Assembly (NCBI RefSeq): GCF_003334855.1
Contig: NZ_QOWE01000034.1
Coordinates: forward strand, 30,834-94,833
DNA length: 64,000 nt
Direction of reading: 5' to 3'
Source: Larkinella punicea
GTDB taxonomy: Bacteria; Bacteroidota; Bacteroidia; Cytophagales; Spirosomataceae
Shown here piece by piece: positions 16,907 through 25,392 of this stretch (position 1 is the stretch's first letter; each line of letters begins with the position of its first letter). The position numbers were made by a program, and so were the translations under genes. Below the pieces are notes generated by a model that ran no database searches, had not been told where the DNA came from, and worked only from the letters and a program-made list of their open reading frames with translations.

Positions 16907-17275
16907 TTATTTAGGTGCTGTTCCGCTTTGGGGAGCCGTTGCCGGTGCGGGTGCTTGCTGAGCGGGAGCCTGCAAACCTGCCCCTGGAACCGTTTTCGTA
17001 GCCGCAGCATCCACGTTGGCGCTGTTGATGGTGGAGCCAACAGGGTTCCGATCGATCACGATGTAGGTAGAAAGTGTCAATACCATGATGGCGATACCGA
17101 GTCCCCAGGTAACCTGTTCCAGTAAATCGGTGGTTTTCTTAACCCCCATCAACTGGTTGGAGCCGAGGCCACCAAATTCGCCGGATAAACCGCCCCCTTT
17201 TGAATTTTGAATGAGTACGACTAAAATCAGAAGTACGGTACAGATACAAATTAATACAATGATTGCCGTTAGCAT
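16907..17275 (-). CDS. secG: Preprotein translocase subunit SecG
   Basis: A 122-residue protein with two transmembrane helices (3-22 and about 56-75) around the family loop VLIQNSKGGGLSGEFGG. SecG assists SecYE-mediated export. The C-terminus is an alanine/proline-rich tail (APAQQAPAPATAPQ), a common extension in Bacteroidetes SecG. It is the last gene of the minus-strand run sigma-54 activator, lptE, TPR-like gene, secG, and a terminator follows. Confidence 0.95.
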   Translation of the reverse strand: MLTAIIVLICICTVLLILVVLIQNSKGGGLSGEFGGLGSNQLMGVKKTTDLLEQVTWGLGIAIMVLTLSTYIVIDRNPVGSTINSANVDAAATKTVPGAGLQAPAQQAPAPATAPQSGTAPK

Positions 17276-17332
17276 TTCGATTTGCCCTTGCGGTTATTTA
17301 AGTAAGCGTATTGTTAAGTAAAAAGAGTCGTT

Positions 17333-18202
17333 TTATTGATCTTTTGGCTTCTTGAGAGCCTCAATTTTCTCCGCAAAATAAACCTTTTTTTCCGGATTTT
17401 TCAACATAAGTTTCACGTAAATGTCAATCGCACGCTCCGACTTGCCCTGTCGGGCGAGAATCTGGGCGAATGCTTCGGTGATGGGGGCACCCGAATTGAC
17501 CGGCATCCGGCGGGTCAGGTCTTCCTGGTCGGCCTGTTCGCTGGTGTGCATGCGCGGACGTTGGATCATGGGTTCCCGTTTGATGAAATCCTCGATAATC
17601 AGGAGTTGACGGTGTCGCTCGGGGTCCGGCACCGAATCCGGTTTCGGTTCTTCGACGGTCGATTCCTGCTGTTCCAACGTCGTTTGGAGGACTTTCTCCG
17701 CAATAATCACCTCGTCAATCATCGGTAGAATTACTTCCATTGTCTCAGGGGGGCTGTCGATTTCGTCTGCCGGGCTTTCAACCACCGGAAGTTCACCCAC
17801 CGATTTGGCAAAATCAAAAATGGGATTGGCGAAAAACGTATGGGTTTGCTCCGCTTTCCGTTTGAACAATTCGTAGCTTTCTTTCGTGTAATCGTCGGGA
17901 ATGGGCACCTGCTTGAGCGACAACTCATTCAGGCGACTCAACAGGTTTTCGGACCATTGAAATTCATTCTCAATCAGTTTCCGCAGCGCATTGCGGCTCA
18001 GCGCGTGAGCGGCAGCCTGCCGGACATACTCGATGGCGTGGCTTTTCTGGTGAACGGAGGTTGCCTTGGCCGCCAGCAAATACAGCGACTGACAATAGGG
18101 GTAATCGTCAATGGCTTCCTTTAATTGTTGTAAATCAGTGGGTAACAGTTCTTCGGGGTGGGTTACCCAAAAGGAAAAAGTTTCTTTGTCCAATTTGTTC
18201 AT
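17333..18202 (-). CDS. TPR-like cytoplasmic protein, function unknown
   Basis: A 289-residue protein. The N-terminal half is helical (LQQLKEAIDDYPYCQSLYLLAAKA, split over two helices) and the C-terminus holds a tetratricopeptide-like unit (ITEAFAQILARQGKSERAIDIYVKLMLKNP). The middle is acidic and low in complexity. No signal peptide. It lies between lptE and secG on the same strand, 57 nt from secG, so a link to envelope assembly is possible but only by context. Confidence 0.8.
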   Translation of the reverse strand: MNKLDKETFSFWVTHPEELLPTDLQQLKEAIDDYPYCQSLYLLAAKATSVHQKSHAIEYVRQAAAHALSRNALRKLIENEFQWSENLLSRLNELSLKQVPIPDDYTKESYELFKRKAEQTHTFFANPIFDFAKSVGELPVVESPADEIDSPPETMEVILPMIDEVIIAEKVLQTTLEQQESTVEEPKPDSVPDPERHRQLLIIEDFIKREPMIQRPRMHTSEQADQEDLTRRMPVNSGAPITEAFAQILARQGKSERAIDIYVKLMLKNPEKKVYFAEKIEALKKPKDQ

Positions 18203-18264
18203 TGGATGGAAGGGTAGGGAGGTGGTGTCGCTTTGGTCAAATTTAACAAATTGAAACCGGGTTT

Positions 18265-18858
18265 CTACCAGTCTGCGGCTGTTTTATTGAAAATATCCAA
18301 CACCAACTGATCCTGAATTTTGGGTACGAGACGGCTTTCACTCTGGGTGAGCGTCTGGTTGGCCGGAAAATCCTGGTAAAATGAAAAAGGCTGGTCAAAA
18401 TTCTTCGTTTCGTCTTTCGAATTGGAAAACCGCACCTGAACGGTGACCTGCAAACGGTTCTGAGCCGCCTGATCCGAAGCCGTTGCGGCCACGGGCAAAA
18501 CGTCGTAGCCGGTGATGGAGCCTTCCAGCACAATGTCGCCGTTGGACGGCACCACTTTCATGTTGGTATACCGCTGGTAATATTCTTTCAGCTTTTCCGT
18601 AAACGTCAACGTCAGGTTGGCCGGGCCACCAGCCGCCGAAGTCGTGAACGTGTTGATGGTGATGGTCTTGATATTCGGATCGAGCGTCGTGCCGGTAAAC
18701 GAATACTTTCCGCAGGAAAGAGATAAAAGTGAAAAATTAAAAGTTAAAAATAATGCCAATCCTCGGGAGAAATACTTCTTATGGGTCGAATTGAGTAATC
18801 CGGACGTCTTATTTTTAATTTTTAACTTTTCACTTTTAACTATCTTAATCTTCTTCAT
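18265..18858 (-). CDS. lptE: LPS-assembly lipoprotein LptE
   Basis: The start at 18858 overlaps the end of the sigma-54 activator gene by 14 nt and gives 197 residues. The lipobox is LSLSC with Cys49, unusually far in; then CGKYSFTGTTLDPNIKTI, the usual Bacteroidetes LptE start. LptE plugs the LptD barrel that inserts lipopolysaccharide in the outer membrane. The signal region is odd: residues 8-16 and 36-45 are encoded by the two arms of a 29-bp inverted repeat, so a repeat element supplies much of the n-region and the hydrophobic core. Confidence 0.88.
   Translation of the reverse strand: MKKIKIVKSEKLKIKNKTSGLLNSTHKKYFSRGLALFLTFNFSLLSLSCGKYSFTGTTLDPNIKTITINTFTTSAAGGPANLTLTFTEKLKEYYQRYTNMKVVPSNGDIVLEGSITGYDVLPVAATASDQAAQNRLQVTVQVRFSNSKDETKNFDQPFSFYQDFPANQTLTQSESRLVPKIQDQLVLDIFNKTAADW
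18725..18837. repeat. 29-bp inverted repeat inside lptE
   Basis: Arms 18725-18753 and 18809-18837 are reverse complements with two mismatches, separated by 55 nt. Their A/T-rich sequence resembles the intergenic inverted repeats at 41935-42031 and 60333-60415 in style, though not in exact sequence. Confidence 0.8.
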
Positions 18859-20146
18859 CGATTTGATATTGTTTAATCTTCCGGTATAACGTCCGTTCGG
18901 AAATGCCGAGTGCCTGGGCTGCGTATTTTCTTTTGTTGTTATTCCGGCGTAAGGCTTTGACAATCATTTCCTTCTCTTTCTTCTCCAGCGACAGCGAATC
19001 GTCTTCTTCGGTTTCGTGGGTGATGTCTTCCACCGTCACATCGTTGTTGGCATCCGTCTCTTCATATTCGTCCACATCGATCAGATTGGCGGGCGGCAGC
19101 AGGCGGGGTAAGGCTGGCTCCGGTTCCGGCGTCAGCTCGCCCGACTGGAGCGTATCGAACAAATCCTTGTGGTTATTCAGGATTTCGTGGCCGTTCTTTT
19201 CGTTTTTCAACACGTCGAGTACCAGCCGTTTCAGCTCGTTCATATCCCGGCGCATGTCGAACAGCACTTTGTACAAGAGTTCGCGCTCGGAGAAATTGTT
19301 TTCCGAATGGCCACCCGGCAGCACCATCGGCGACTGGGACGATTGTGACGAAACCGGCGGCAGATACTTCGCCAGGGTTTCGGCTTCGATGACTTTATTG
19401 TTTTCCGATTCGAGAATGGAAATTTGCTCGGCAAGGTTCTTAAGCTGGCGAATGTTACCCGGAAACGGGTAGCGCAGAAGCACCTGCTTGGCGGCTTCCG
19501 ACAATTGAATCGGTTTGATGCGGTAGCGTTCGGCGAAATCCGTCGTAAATTTCCGGAACAGCAGCTCAATATCGTCACCCCGTTCGCGCAGGGGCGGCAC
19601 GAAAATCGGCACGGTATTCAGCCGGTAATACAAATCCTCCCGAAACTTGCCCTGTTCAACAGCCGCCAGCAGGTTGACGTTGGTGGCCGCAACGACCCGC
19701 ACATCGGTTTTTTGGACCTTCGACGAACCCACACGAATGAATTCCCCGTTTTCGAGCACCCGCAAAAGCCGGGCCTGGGTACCCATCGGCATTTCGCCGA
19801 TTTCATCCAGGAAAATGGTGCCGCCGTTGGTGGTTTCAAAATAGCCTTTCCGCTGATCGACGGCCCCCGTGAACGAGCCTTTTTCGTGACCGAACAACTC
19901 CGAATCAATCGTGCCCTCGGGAATGGCTCCGCAGTTGATGGCAATAAACTGGCCGTGTTTGCGGCTGCTGAGGCTGTGAATAATCTTCGAAAAAGACTCT
20001 TTCCCGCTGCCGCTCTCGCCCGTGATCAGTACGGTCAAATCGGTCGCTGCGACCTGAATTCCCACGTTGATGGCGTAGTTCAGGGCCGGCGCGTTACCGA
20101 TGATTCCGAACCGCAGCTTAACCGACTGGATTTCTTTTAAATTCAT
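18845..20146 (-). CDS. Sigma-54-dependent Fis-family transcriptional activator
   Basis: A 433-residue enhancer-binding protein without an N-terminal receiver domain. AAA+ motifs: Walker A GESGSGKE (43-50), the sigma-54 contact loop GSFTGA (89-94), Walker B GTIFLDEIGE (about 108-117). A linker of about 100 variable residues precedes the Fis-type helix-turn-helix (NKRKYAAQALGISERTLYRK). It opens sigma-54 promoters. The gene follows miaB by 21 nt and overlaps lptE, so it is part of the envelope operon; its targets are unknown. Confidence 0.95.
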   Translation of the reverse strand: MNLKEIQSVKLRFGIIGNAPALNYAINVGIQVAATDLTVLITGESGSGKESFSKIIHSLSSRKHGQFIAINCGAIPEGTIDSELFGHEKGSFTGAVDQRKGYFETTNGGTIFLDEIGEMPMGTQARLLRVLENGEFIRVGSSKVQKTDVRVVAATNVNLLAAVEQGKFREDLYYRLNTVPIFVPPLRERGDDIELLFRKFTTDFAERYRIKPIQLSEAAKQVLLRYPFPGNIRQLKNLAEQISILESENNKVIEAETLAKYLPPVSSQSSQSPMVLPGGHSENNFSERELLYKVLFDMRRDMNELKRLVLDVLKNEKNGHEILNNHKDLFDTLQSGELTPEPEPALPRLLPPANLIDVDEYEETDANNDVTVEDITHETEEDDSLSLEKKEKEMIVKALRRNNNKRKYAAQALGISERTLYRKIKQYQIDEED

Positions 20147-20167
20147 AAGTACTGGAAAGGGGAACTC

Positions 20168-21607
20168 TTAAACCGTAACGCCCCGCAGCGTGGCCGCCGT
20201 GCAATCCGTTACCAACACGTTGACATACTGGCCTTTCTGATAATCGCCTTTCGGAAAAACCACCATTTTGTTGTGGTCATTCCGCCCGCAGAGGAAATCG
20301 TCGGAGCGTTTGGAAAACCCTTCGATCAGCACGCGCTGGACCTGACCAATGTGCCGCTGGTTGCGTTCGAGCGACAGCTCCCGTTGCAGGGCAATGATCT
20401 CGTTCAACCGGCGGAGTTTGATGTCATACGGAATGTCATCGACGTATTTTTTAGCCGCCGGGGTGCCGGGGCGTTCCGAGTAGGCAAACATGTAGCCGTA
20501 GTCATACCGGACGTATTCCAGCAACGACAGCGTATCCTGGTGTTCTTCTTGCGTTTCGGAGCAAAAACCGGAAATCATGTCGTGGGAAATACCGCAATCT
20601 TCGCCCAGAATGGCCCGGATCCGGTCAATTTTCTGCATGTACCAGGCGCGGTCGTAGGTCCGGTTCATCAACTTGAGAATCCGGTCGTTCCCGCTCTGCG
20701 CGGGCAAATGAATGTATTTGCAGATGTTGTCGTATTTCGCCATCGTGTACAGCACCTCGTCGGTGATGTCTTTCGGGTGCGAAGTCGAAAACCGGATGCG
20801 AAGGTCGGCATCGACCAGGGCCACGCGTTCGAGCAGTTGGGCGAAGTTTACTTTTTCCAAACCGTCTTCCGACGTCCATTTGTAACTGTCGACATTCTGC
20901 CCGAGCAAGGTAACTTCTTTGTAGCCAGCCGCAGCCAGGTCGCGGGCTTCCCGGACGATGGAGTGCGCATCGCGGCTCCGTTCGCGGCCCCGGGTGTAGG
21001 GCACCACGCAGAAGCTGCACATGTTGTCGCACCCCCGCATGATGGAGATAAACGCCGTTACGCCGTTGGAATTCAAGCGAATCGGAGAAATATCGGCGTA
21101 GGTTTCTTCGCGCGACAGGAAGACGTTGACGGCTTTCTGGCCCGACTCGGCTTCTTCCACCAGCTTCGGAATGTCGCGGTAGGCATCCGGTCCGGCCACG
21201 ATGTCCACCATTTTTTCTTCTTCCAGCAATTTGGCTTTCAGCCGTTCGGCCATGCAGCCCAACATGCCGACCAGCAGCTCCGGTTTCCGTTTTTTCAGGA
21301 TATTCAGTTGCTTGAGCCGGTTGCGGACTTTCTGTTCGGCATTGTCGCGGATGGCGCAGGTATTCAGGAAAATCACATCGGCGTCGTCGGCGGAAGCCGT
21401 GGTGGCAAAACCCGCATTCCGCATCACCGAAGCGACAATTTCGCTGTCTGAAAAATTCATCTGGCAACCGTAGCTTTCGATGTAAAGCCGCTTCTTGCCC
21501 ACGGCCAGTTCCTCTTCCAGCACCCGTGGTTCGTCCGCGCCAGTTTTATCCGCTTCAGTCAGTATGGATAATGTCTCCGTAATGCGTTCCATATTTTGTA
21601 TTGTCAT
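20168..21607 (-). CDS. miaB: tRNA-2-methylthio-N6-dimethylallyladenosine synthase MiaB
   Basis: From the Met at 21607 the protein has 479 residues. It has the N-terminal MTTase domain ([13 protein letters not shown]), the radical SAM cluster Cys-x3-Cys-x2-Cys ([19 protein letters not shown]) and a C-terminal TRAM domain with [13 protein letters not shown]. MiaB adds a methylthio group to i6A37 of tRNAs reading UNN codons. First gene of the minus-strand run; the sigma-54 activator follows 21 nt later. Confidence 0.96.
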   Translation of the reverse strand: MTIQNMERITETLSILTEADKTGADEPRVLEEELAVGKKRLYIESYGCQMNFSDSEIVASVMRNAGFATTASADDADVIFLNTCAIRDNAEQKVRNRLKQLNILKKRKPELLVGMLGCMAERLKAKLLEEEKMVDIVAGPDAYRDIPKLVEEAESGQKAVNVFLSREETYADISPIRLNSNGVTAFISIMRGCDNMCSFCVVPYTRGRERSRDAHSIVREARDLAAAGYKEVTLLGQNVDSYKWTSEDGLEKVNFAQLLERVALVDADLRIRFSTSHPKDITDEVLYTMAKYDNICKYIHLPAQSGNDRILKLMNRTYDRAWYMQKIDRIRAILGEDCGISHDMISGFCSETQEEHQDTLSLLEYVRYDYGYMFAYSERPGTPAAKKYVDDIPYDIKLRRLNEIIALQRELSLERNQRHIGQVQRVLIEGFSKRSDDFLCGRNDHNKMVVFPKGDYQKGQYVNVLVTDCTAATLRGVTV

Positions 21608-21743
21608 TGACTGGTAATCCCGTTCGCTGTTGTGGAGATTCCAAAACACGTCATGGGGATAACCGGAAACTCCTAAAATTGAGTTTCAAAGTTACGAAGA
21701 TTTTGGGGAACTGTGACAGTTTGTCAGGTAAGGACTTGTGATA

Positions 21744-24446
21744 TTAGAACGGATAGCCGATCCCGAAGTTGATAACGAGTGGGTTGGGGCCTTTGAACAT
21801 TTTGTCGAACCGGAATTTGGGCAGAAAATACCGCTCATCGACGAATTCGCCCGGCCTTTTTCCCTCAACGATGTACGCATTGGGATCATTCGGGTTGGGG
21901 TTATAAATGAAATACCGGGCGGGATCGTACACTTTAATGGCCCCATCCAGCCGGATGATGAAGAAGGAAAAGTCGATGCGAAGCCCAACGCCGGTTCCTA
22001 CGGCAATCTGCTGGACGAAATTTCGGGACAGGTATTCGCTGGGAGATTTTCGCACCTGGAAGTTTTCACCCAACCGACTGCCATTGTCACGTAGCGTCCA
22101 GACATTCCCGGCATCGATAAAGACCGCCCCGTTGATATCACCGCCCAAATGAAACAAATGCGTCCGTAATTCCGCCGAAGCTTCGATCAGAATATCACCC
22201 GGTTGCTCAAAATCGTAGCGAAACTGACCGGGCCTTTTTGGATTAAATTCAGGCACCAGAATATCGGTATCGGAAGTGTAGGGAATTGAAGAACCTAAAC
22301 CGAGTCGGCGGGGGAGCCAGGCACGGATGCTGTTGCTCCCCCCGGCAAAAAAGAGTTTTTCATAGGGCGCGGTTTTGTTCTCTCCATATCCAAAGACAAG
22401 GCCGGTATTGAGCCGAAAAGCCAGGGTGGTTTTGGCACGTAGGGGAATATAATGCCGGTAATCAACATTGCCCCGCAAATACTTATAATACTGCAAACCG
22501 GATGTTGCAGTGGTGTTAAAAAAACTTTCAAGTTGCTGATTACTGAAAAAGTTTAGGGTTGTGCCTCCCGATTCAAACGACAAGCGAAGGAAATTAGCAC
22601 GACGGTTTTGCCCCAGAATATTCGTATTGTACGTATACGTAAAACCGATACTGGAAGAAAATGCACTCAAAAAGCTTTTTCGAATCGTACTTCCTAAGGA
22701 GTCCTGGGTGTTTAAATAATTCAGAAAAGCAAGCCCATCTTCTCCTGGCTTTATCGTCGCTTTTAAGTAGTTGATCTCGGCAACCGTAAAATTGTATTGG
22801 TGGGTGTTGTTTTTCAGCCAGTTATAAGACAATGCTGTCCTTAAAAGCCGTCGCCCGTAATCAGGGCGGCTGGTATAGTTGTAGCCGAGGCTAATCTGCG
22901 TGCGGGGATTGAGTTGGCTAAAGATAAATCGGGCTTTTCCCGGGAATAGGATATGAGGGAAAATCAAGGAAGTGTTTAGCCCCAATTCCTGGGCAAAACC
23001 AATTCCGCTGCTGTTTAATGAGAAACCGGTCTGTGCTTCAAAACCGTATCGCAATGCCGTTTCGAAGGTCCCGAGCCCACCAAATATATTATGTACCCGG
23101 AACGAAGCTGTTCCAAAAGGCCCCGGATAGCCCTGTCCCTGATACAAAACAAAAACCCCGCCTTCACTGCTCAATTCGTATTTGTCGATGGGTACCAGAT
23201 TAAACCGCGTCCGCAGCCGCCGACCAGTCGTATCGATGAAGCTGATATTGGCAAACCGGAACTGGTTCAACAAAAACAACTGCCGCTGGGATTCCTGGTA
23301 ATTTTTGAGACGATAGACACTGTCGGGGCGCAGGAAAATCCGGCTGTCGAGCAACCGGATCGCGTAATTCTGTTTGCCCAGCAGAAACTTCAACCCCCGG
23401 TACTGAACCGTATCGAGCGAGGAGCGGTCTTCGGCCCGCGCCACCCGGACTTCCACTTCGCCGATGGTATAAACCGGATGCTCCGACTGGCCGGGCGGGT
23501 TGGCAATCCGCAACCACATATTTAGCCTGTGAGGTTTTGAATCAATGCTGTCTTTTTGGGCCGAATCTACATCAAGTACATCGAGCGGCAACGGAATATA
23601 TTGCCGTGTAAAGCTGTAATAGCCATTGTTGCGCAGCAATTCTTCAATCCGAATGCGTTCATTTTCAACGTTTTCGGCGTTGTAGCGTTCCCCGGATTTC
23701 AAAACCGAGCGGTTGAGCGTGGGTCGCACAATGGAATCGACCCGGGGGTCGGTAATCTGGTACGTAATCTGGTTGAGGTGAAACGGAACGTTTTCGACGA
23801 TGTTATAAGTCACCCGTACCCGGCGTCCGAGCGTTTTGCTGCTATCGACCGAATACGACGCTTTGCCCAGAAAAAAACCGTTGTTGAACAAAAACCGCTG
23901 CATTTTCTGCGCATTTTCTTTGGCCTCTGTTTCAACAAAAAAGGCGGGTGGTTCTCCCAGCGAACGCATCACCCAGTTGCCTTCTTCGGCTCTCCGGCGC
24001 AGGCGCGTGAGCTGGCGGTTGTAGCGTCGTTCCTGTTTTCGGTACGATTTGGTAGAGTCCGGTTTTTCGGTAAACTGGTCATATTCTTTGCGTTTGGCTT
24101 CGAGCGCGCGCTGGGCGGCTTCCTGATCATAGGTTCGTGATCCCAGGCGGTAGAACCAGAGCGCGGGGGTGATGGGCAGCCGCAGAATCCGGCGGTTGGG
24201 CTTCTGCGGAATGAGGGCTTCAAAGTCGGAACTGGGCAGGGTTCGGTTTCCCCGGACGGTCTGACTGAAGAGTAGATACTGGTTTTTTTGTAAATTTTCC
24301 GAACTTACGCAGCCCGAAAGGGAAACGCCCAAAACCAGGCAAAAAACTAAAAAATAGACAGTACGAATGGCAAATTGCGGCTTACGGCACAGCAGGCTTC
24401 TCCCTAATTCGTCATTTGTACCCTTTACTTCGTAATTTCTTCCCAT
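21744..24446 (-). CDS. BamA/TamA-family outer membrane protein with lipoprotein signal
   Basis: About 900 residues: lipobox LSGC with Cys46, POTRA-like region (up to about 450), and an Omp85-type C-terminal barrel ending in ...VINFGIGYPF with a terminal Phe. Barrel motifs include FFAGGSNSIRAWLPRRLG, matching the lid-lock GGxxSxRGF region in a variant form. It is likely a lipid-anchored TamA-like assembly factor. The signal is preceded by an unusual 27-residue hydrophilic stretch encoded partly by an inverted repeat, and the start ATG overlaps the divergent methyltransferase ATG (shared CATG). Confidence 0.88.
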   Translation of the reverse strand: MGRNYEVKGTNDELGRSLLCRKPQFAIRTVYFLVFCLVLGVSLSGCVSSENLQKNQYLLFSQTVRGNRTLPSSDFEALIPQKPNRRILRLPITPALWFYRLGSRTYDQEAAQRALEAKRKEYDQFTEKPDSTKSYRKQERRYNRQLTRLRRRAEEGNWVMRSLGEPPAFFVETEAKENAQKMQRFLFNNGFFLGKASYSVDSSKTLGRRVRVTYNIVENVPFHLNQITYQITDPRVDSIVRPTLNRSVLKSGERYNAENVENERIRIEELLRNNGYYSFTRQYIPLPLDVLDVDSAQKDSIDSKPHRLNMWLRIANPPGQSEHPVYTIGEVEVRVARAEDRSSLDTVQYRGLKFLLGKQNYAIRLLDSRIFLRPDSVYRLKNYQESQRQLFLLNQFRFANISFIDTTGRRLRTRFNLVPIDKYELSSEGGVFVLYQGQGYPGPFGTASFRVHNIFGGLGTFETALRYGFEAQTGFSLNSSGIGFAQELGLNTSLIFPHILFPGKARFIFSQLNPRTQISLGYNYTSRPDYGRRLLRTALSYNWLKNNTHQYNFTVAEINYLKATIKPGEDGLAFLNYLNTQDSLGSTIRKSFLSAFSSSIGFTYTYNTNILGQNRRANFLRLSFESGGTTLNFFSNQQLESFFNTTATSGLQYYKYLRGNVDYRHYIPLRAKTTLAFRLNTGLVFGYGENKTAPYEKLFFAGGSNSIRAWLPRRLGLGSSIPYTSDTDILVPEFNPKRPGQFRYDFEQPGDILIEASAELRTHLFHLGGDINGAVFIDAGNVWTLRDNGSRLGENFQVRKSPSEYLSRNFVQQIAVGTGVGLRIDFSFFIIRLDGAIKVYDPARYFIYNPNPNDPNAYIVEGKRPGEFVDERYFLPKFRFDKMFKGPNPLVINFGIGYPF
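24361..24421. repeat. Inverted repeat in the signal region of the BamA-like gene
   Basis: Arms 24361-24376 and 24406-24421 are reverse complements with 3 mismatches in 16, separated by 29 nt. They encode residues 9-14 and 24-29 of the product. Confidence 0.6.
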
Positions 24447-25212
24447 GATTTCCAAATCGCTCAGCAAATATATTCAGTCACTCCATCAGAAAAAATACCG
24501 GCAGGAACTGGGGGCTTTTTTGGTCGAGGGTGCCATCAATGTCCTGGAACTTTGTGCGTCGGATTATCAGATTGAAGTATTGCTGGTCACGGAGCCCTTT
24601 TACAAAGAAAACGCGCTGCTGCTGGATAAACAACGGGTTCGGCTGGAAATGGTTTCGGCCGACGACCTCAAACGCGTGGGTTCGCTGGTGGTCAACGACA
24701 GTGCGCTGGCCGTAGTCAAAACGAAAGAAAACCGGTTTTTAGTGGCCGATCCCGACGAATTTGTGCTGGTTCTGGACGACATCCGCGATCCCGGCAACCT
24801 CGGAACCATTCTGCGCATTGCCGACTGGTACGGAATTCGTAAATTGATCTGTTCGCTTTCAACCGCCGATGTGTATAACCCCAAAGTGATCTCGGCCAGC
24901 AAAGGTTCTTTCACCCGGGTAGCCTGGTATTACTGCGATTTGAAGACGTATCTGGCCGAACAGGCGCAGGGGCCGGTCTACGGTGCTTTTCTGGATGGCG
25001 CTTCGGTTCATTCGCTCGACTTCGGAACGGCGGGGTATATTGTGATGGGTAACGAAGCCAACGGGATAAGTGTAGAGGTAGAGGAGCTTGTCAGTCAGCG
25101 GATTACCATTCCCCGATTCGGAGAGGCTGAATCCCTGAATGTCGGCATTGCCACGGCCATTATCTGTGATAATCTTCGGCGGGTGGAAACCAGTCGGGAG
25201 GGCATAAAATAA
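24445..25212 (+). CDS. TrmH/SpoU-family RNA 2'-O-methyltransferase
   Basis: A 255-residue protein with an N-terminal substrate-binding part (KYIQSLHQKKYRQELGAFLVEG) and the SPOUT domain: motif 1 DDIRDPGNLGTILRIADW, motif 2 GYIVMGNEANGIS, motif 3 IPRFGEAESLNVGIATAII. These motifs form the knotted SAM-binding site. The target is probably rRNA (RlmB-like), but the family does not allow a precise site to be named. Monocistronic, ended by a hairpin that overlaps the stop codon. Confidence 0.94.
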   Translation: MISKSLSKYIQSLHQKKYRQELGAFLVEGAINVLELCASDYQIEVLLVTEPFYKENALLLDKQRVRLEMVSADDLKRVGSLVVNDSALAVVKTKENRFLVADPDEFVLVLDDIRDPGNLGTILRIADWYGIRKLICSLSTADVYNPKVISASKGSFTRVAWYYCDLKTYLAEQAQGPVYGAFLDGASVHSLDFGTAGYIVMGNEANGISVEVEELVSQRITIPRFGEAESLNVGIATAIICDNLRRVETSREGIK

Positions 25213-25243
25213 AAGTAGCCCTGTTCAACGCAAGGCTACTTTT
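25211..25243 (+). terminator. Terminator of the TrmH-family gene
   Basis: A perfect 10-bp stem (25211-25220 with 25234-25243) and a 13-nt loop; the stem itself ends in TTTT. Confidence 0.8.
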
Positions 25244-25353
25244 ACTGCTTTCTTAACCTAAACTAAATGTACATATTGTTTACAAAAATACGACCGAAGA
25301 CTTGCACGACATTTAACCCAATATGGGGGATTTATTAAAAAAAGGATATGGCG

Positions 25354-25361
25354 TAAATTTG
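25354..25361 (+). promoter_or_regulatory. Promoter of the sensor kinase gene
   Basis: TAAATTTG matches TAnnTTTG; a TTTA lies 19 nt further upstream at the -33 position, and the start codon is 32 nt downstream. Confidence 0.6.
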
Positions 25362-25392
25362 TGAAACTGGGGGATTTTCTCCCCCAAACCCG

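Noticed and set aside
18858..18963. N-terminal extension of LptE to 18963
   Set aside because: The extra 35 residues lie fully inside the sigma-54 activator coding region and precede the expected basic n-region starting MKKIKI.
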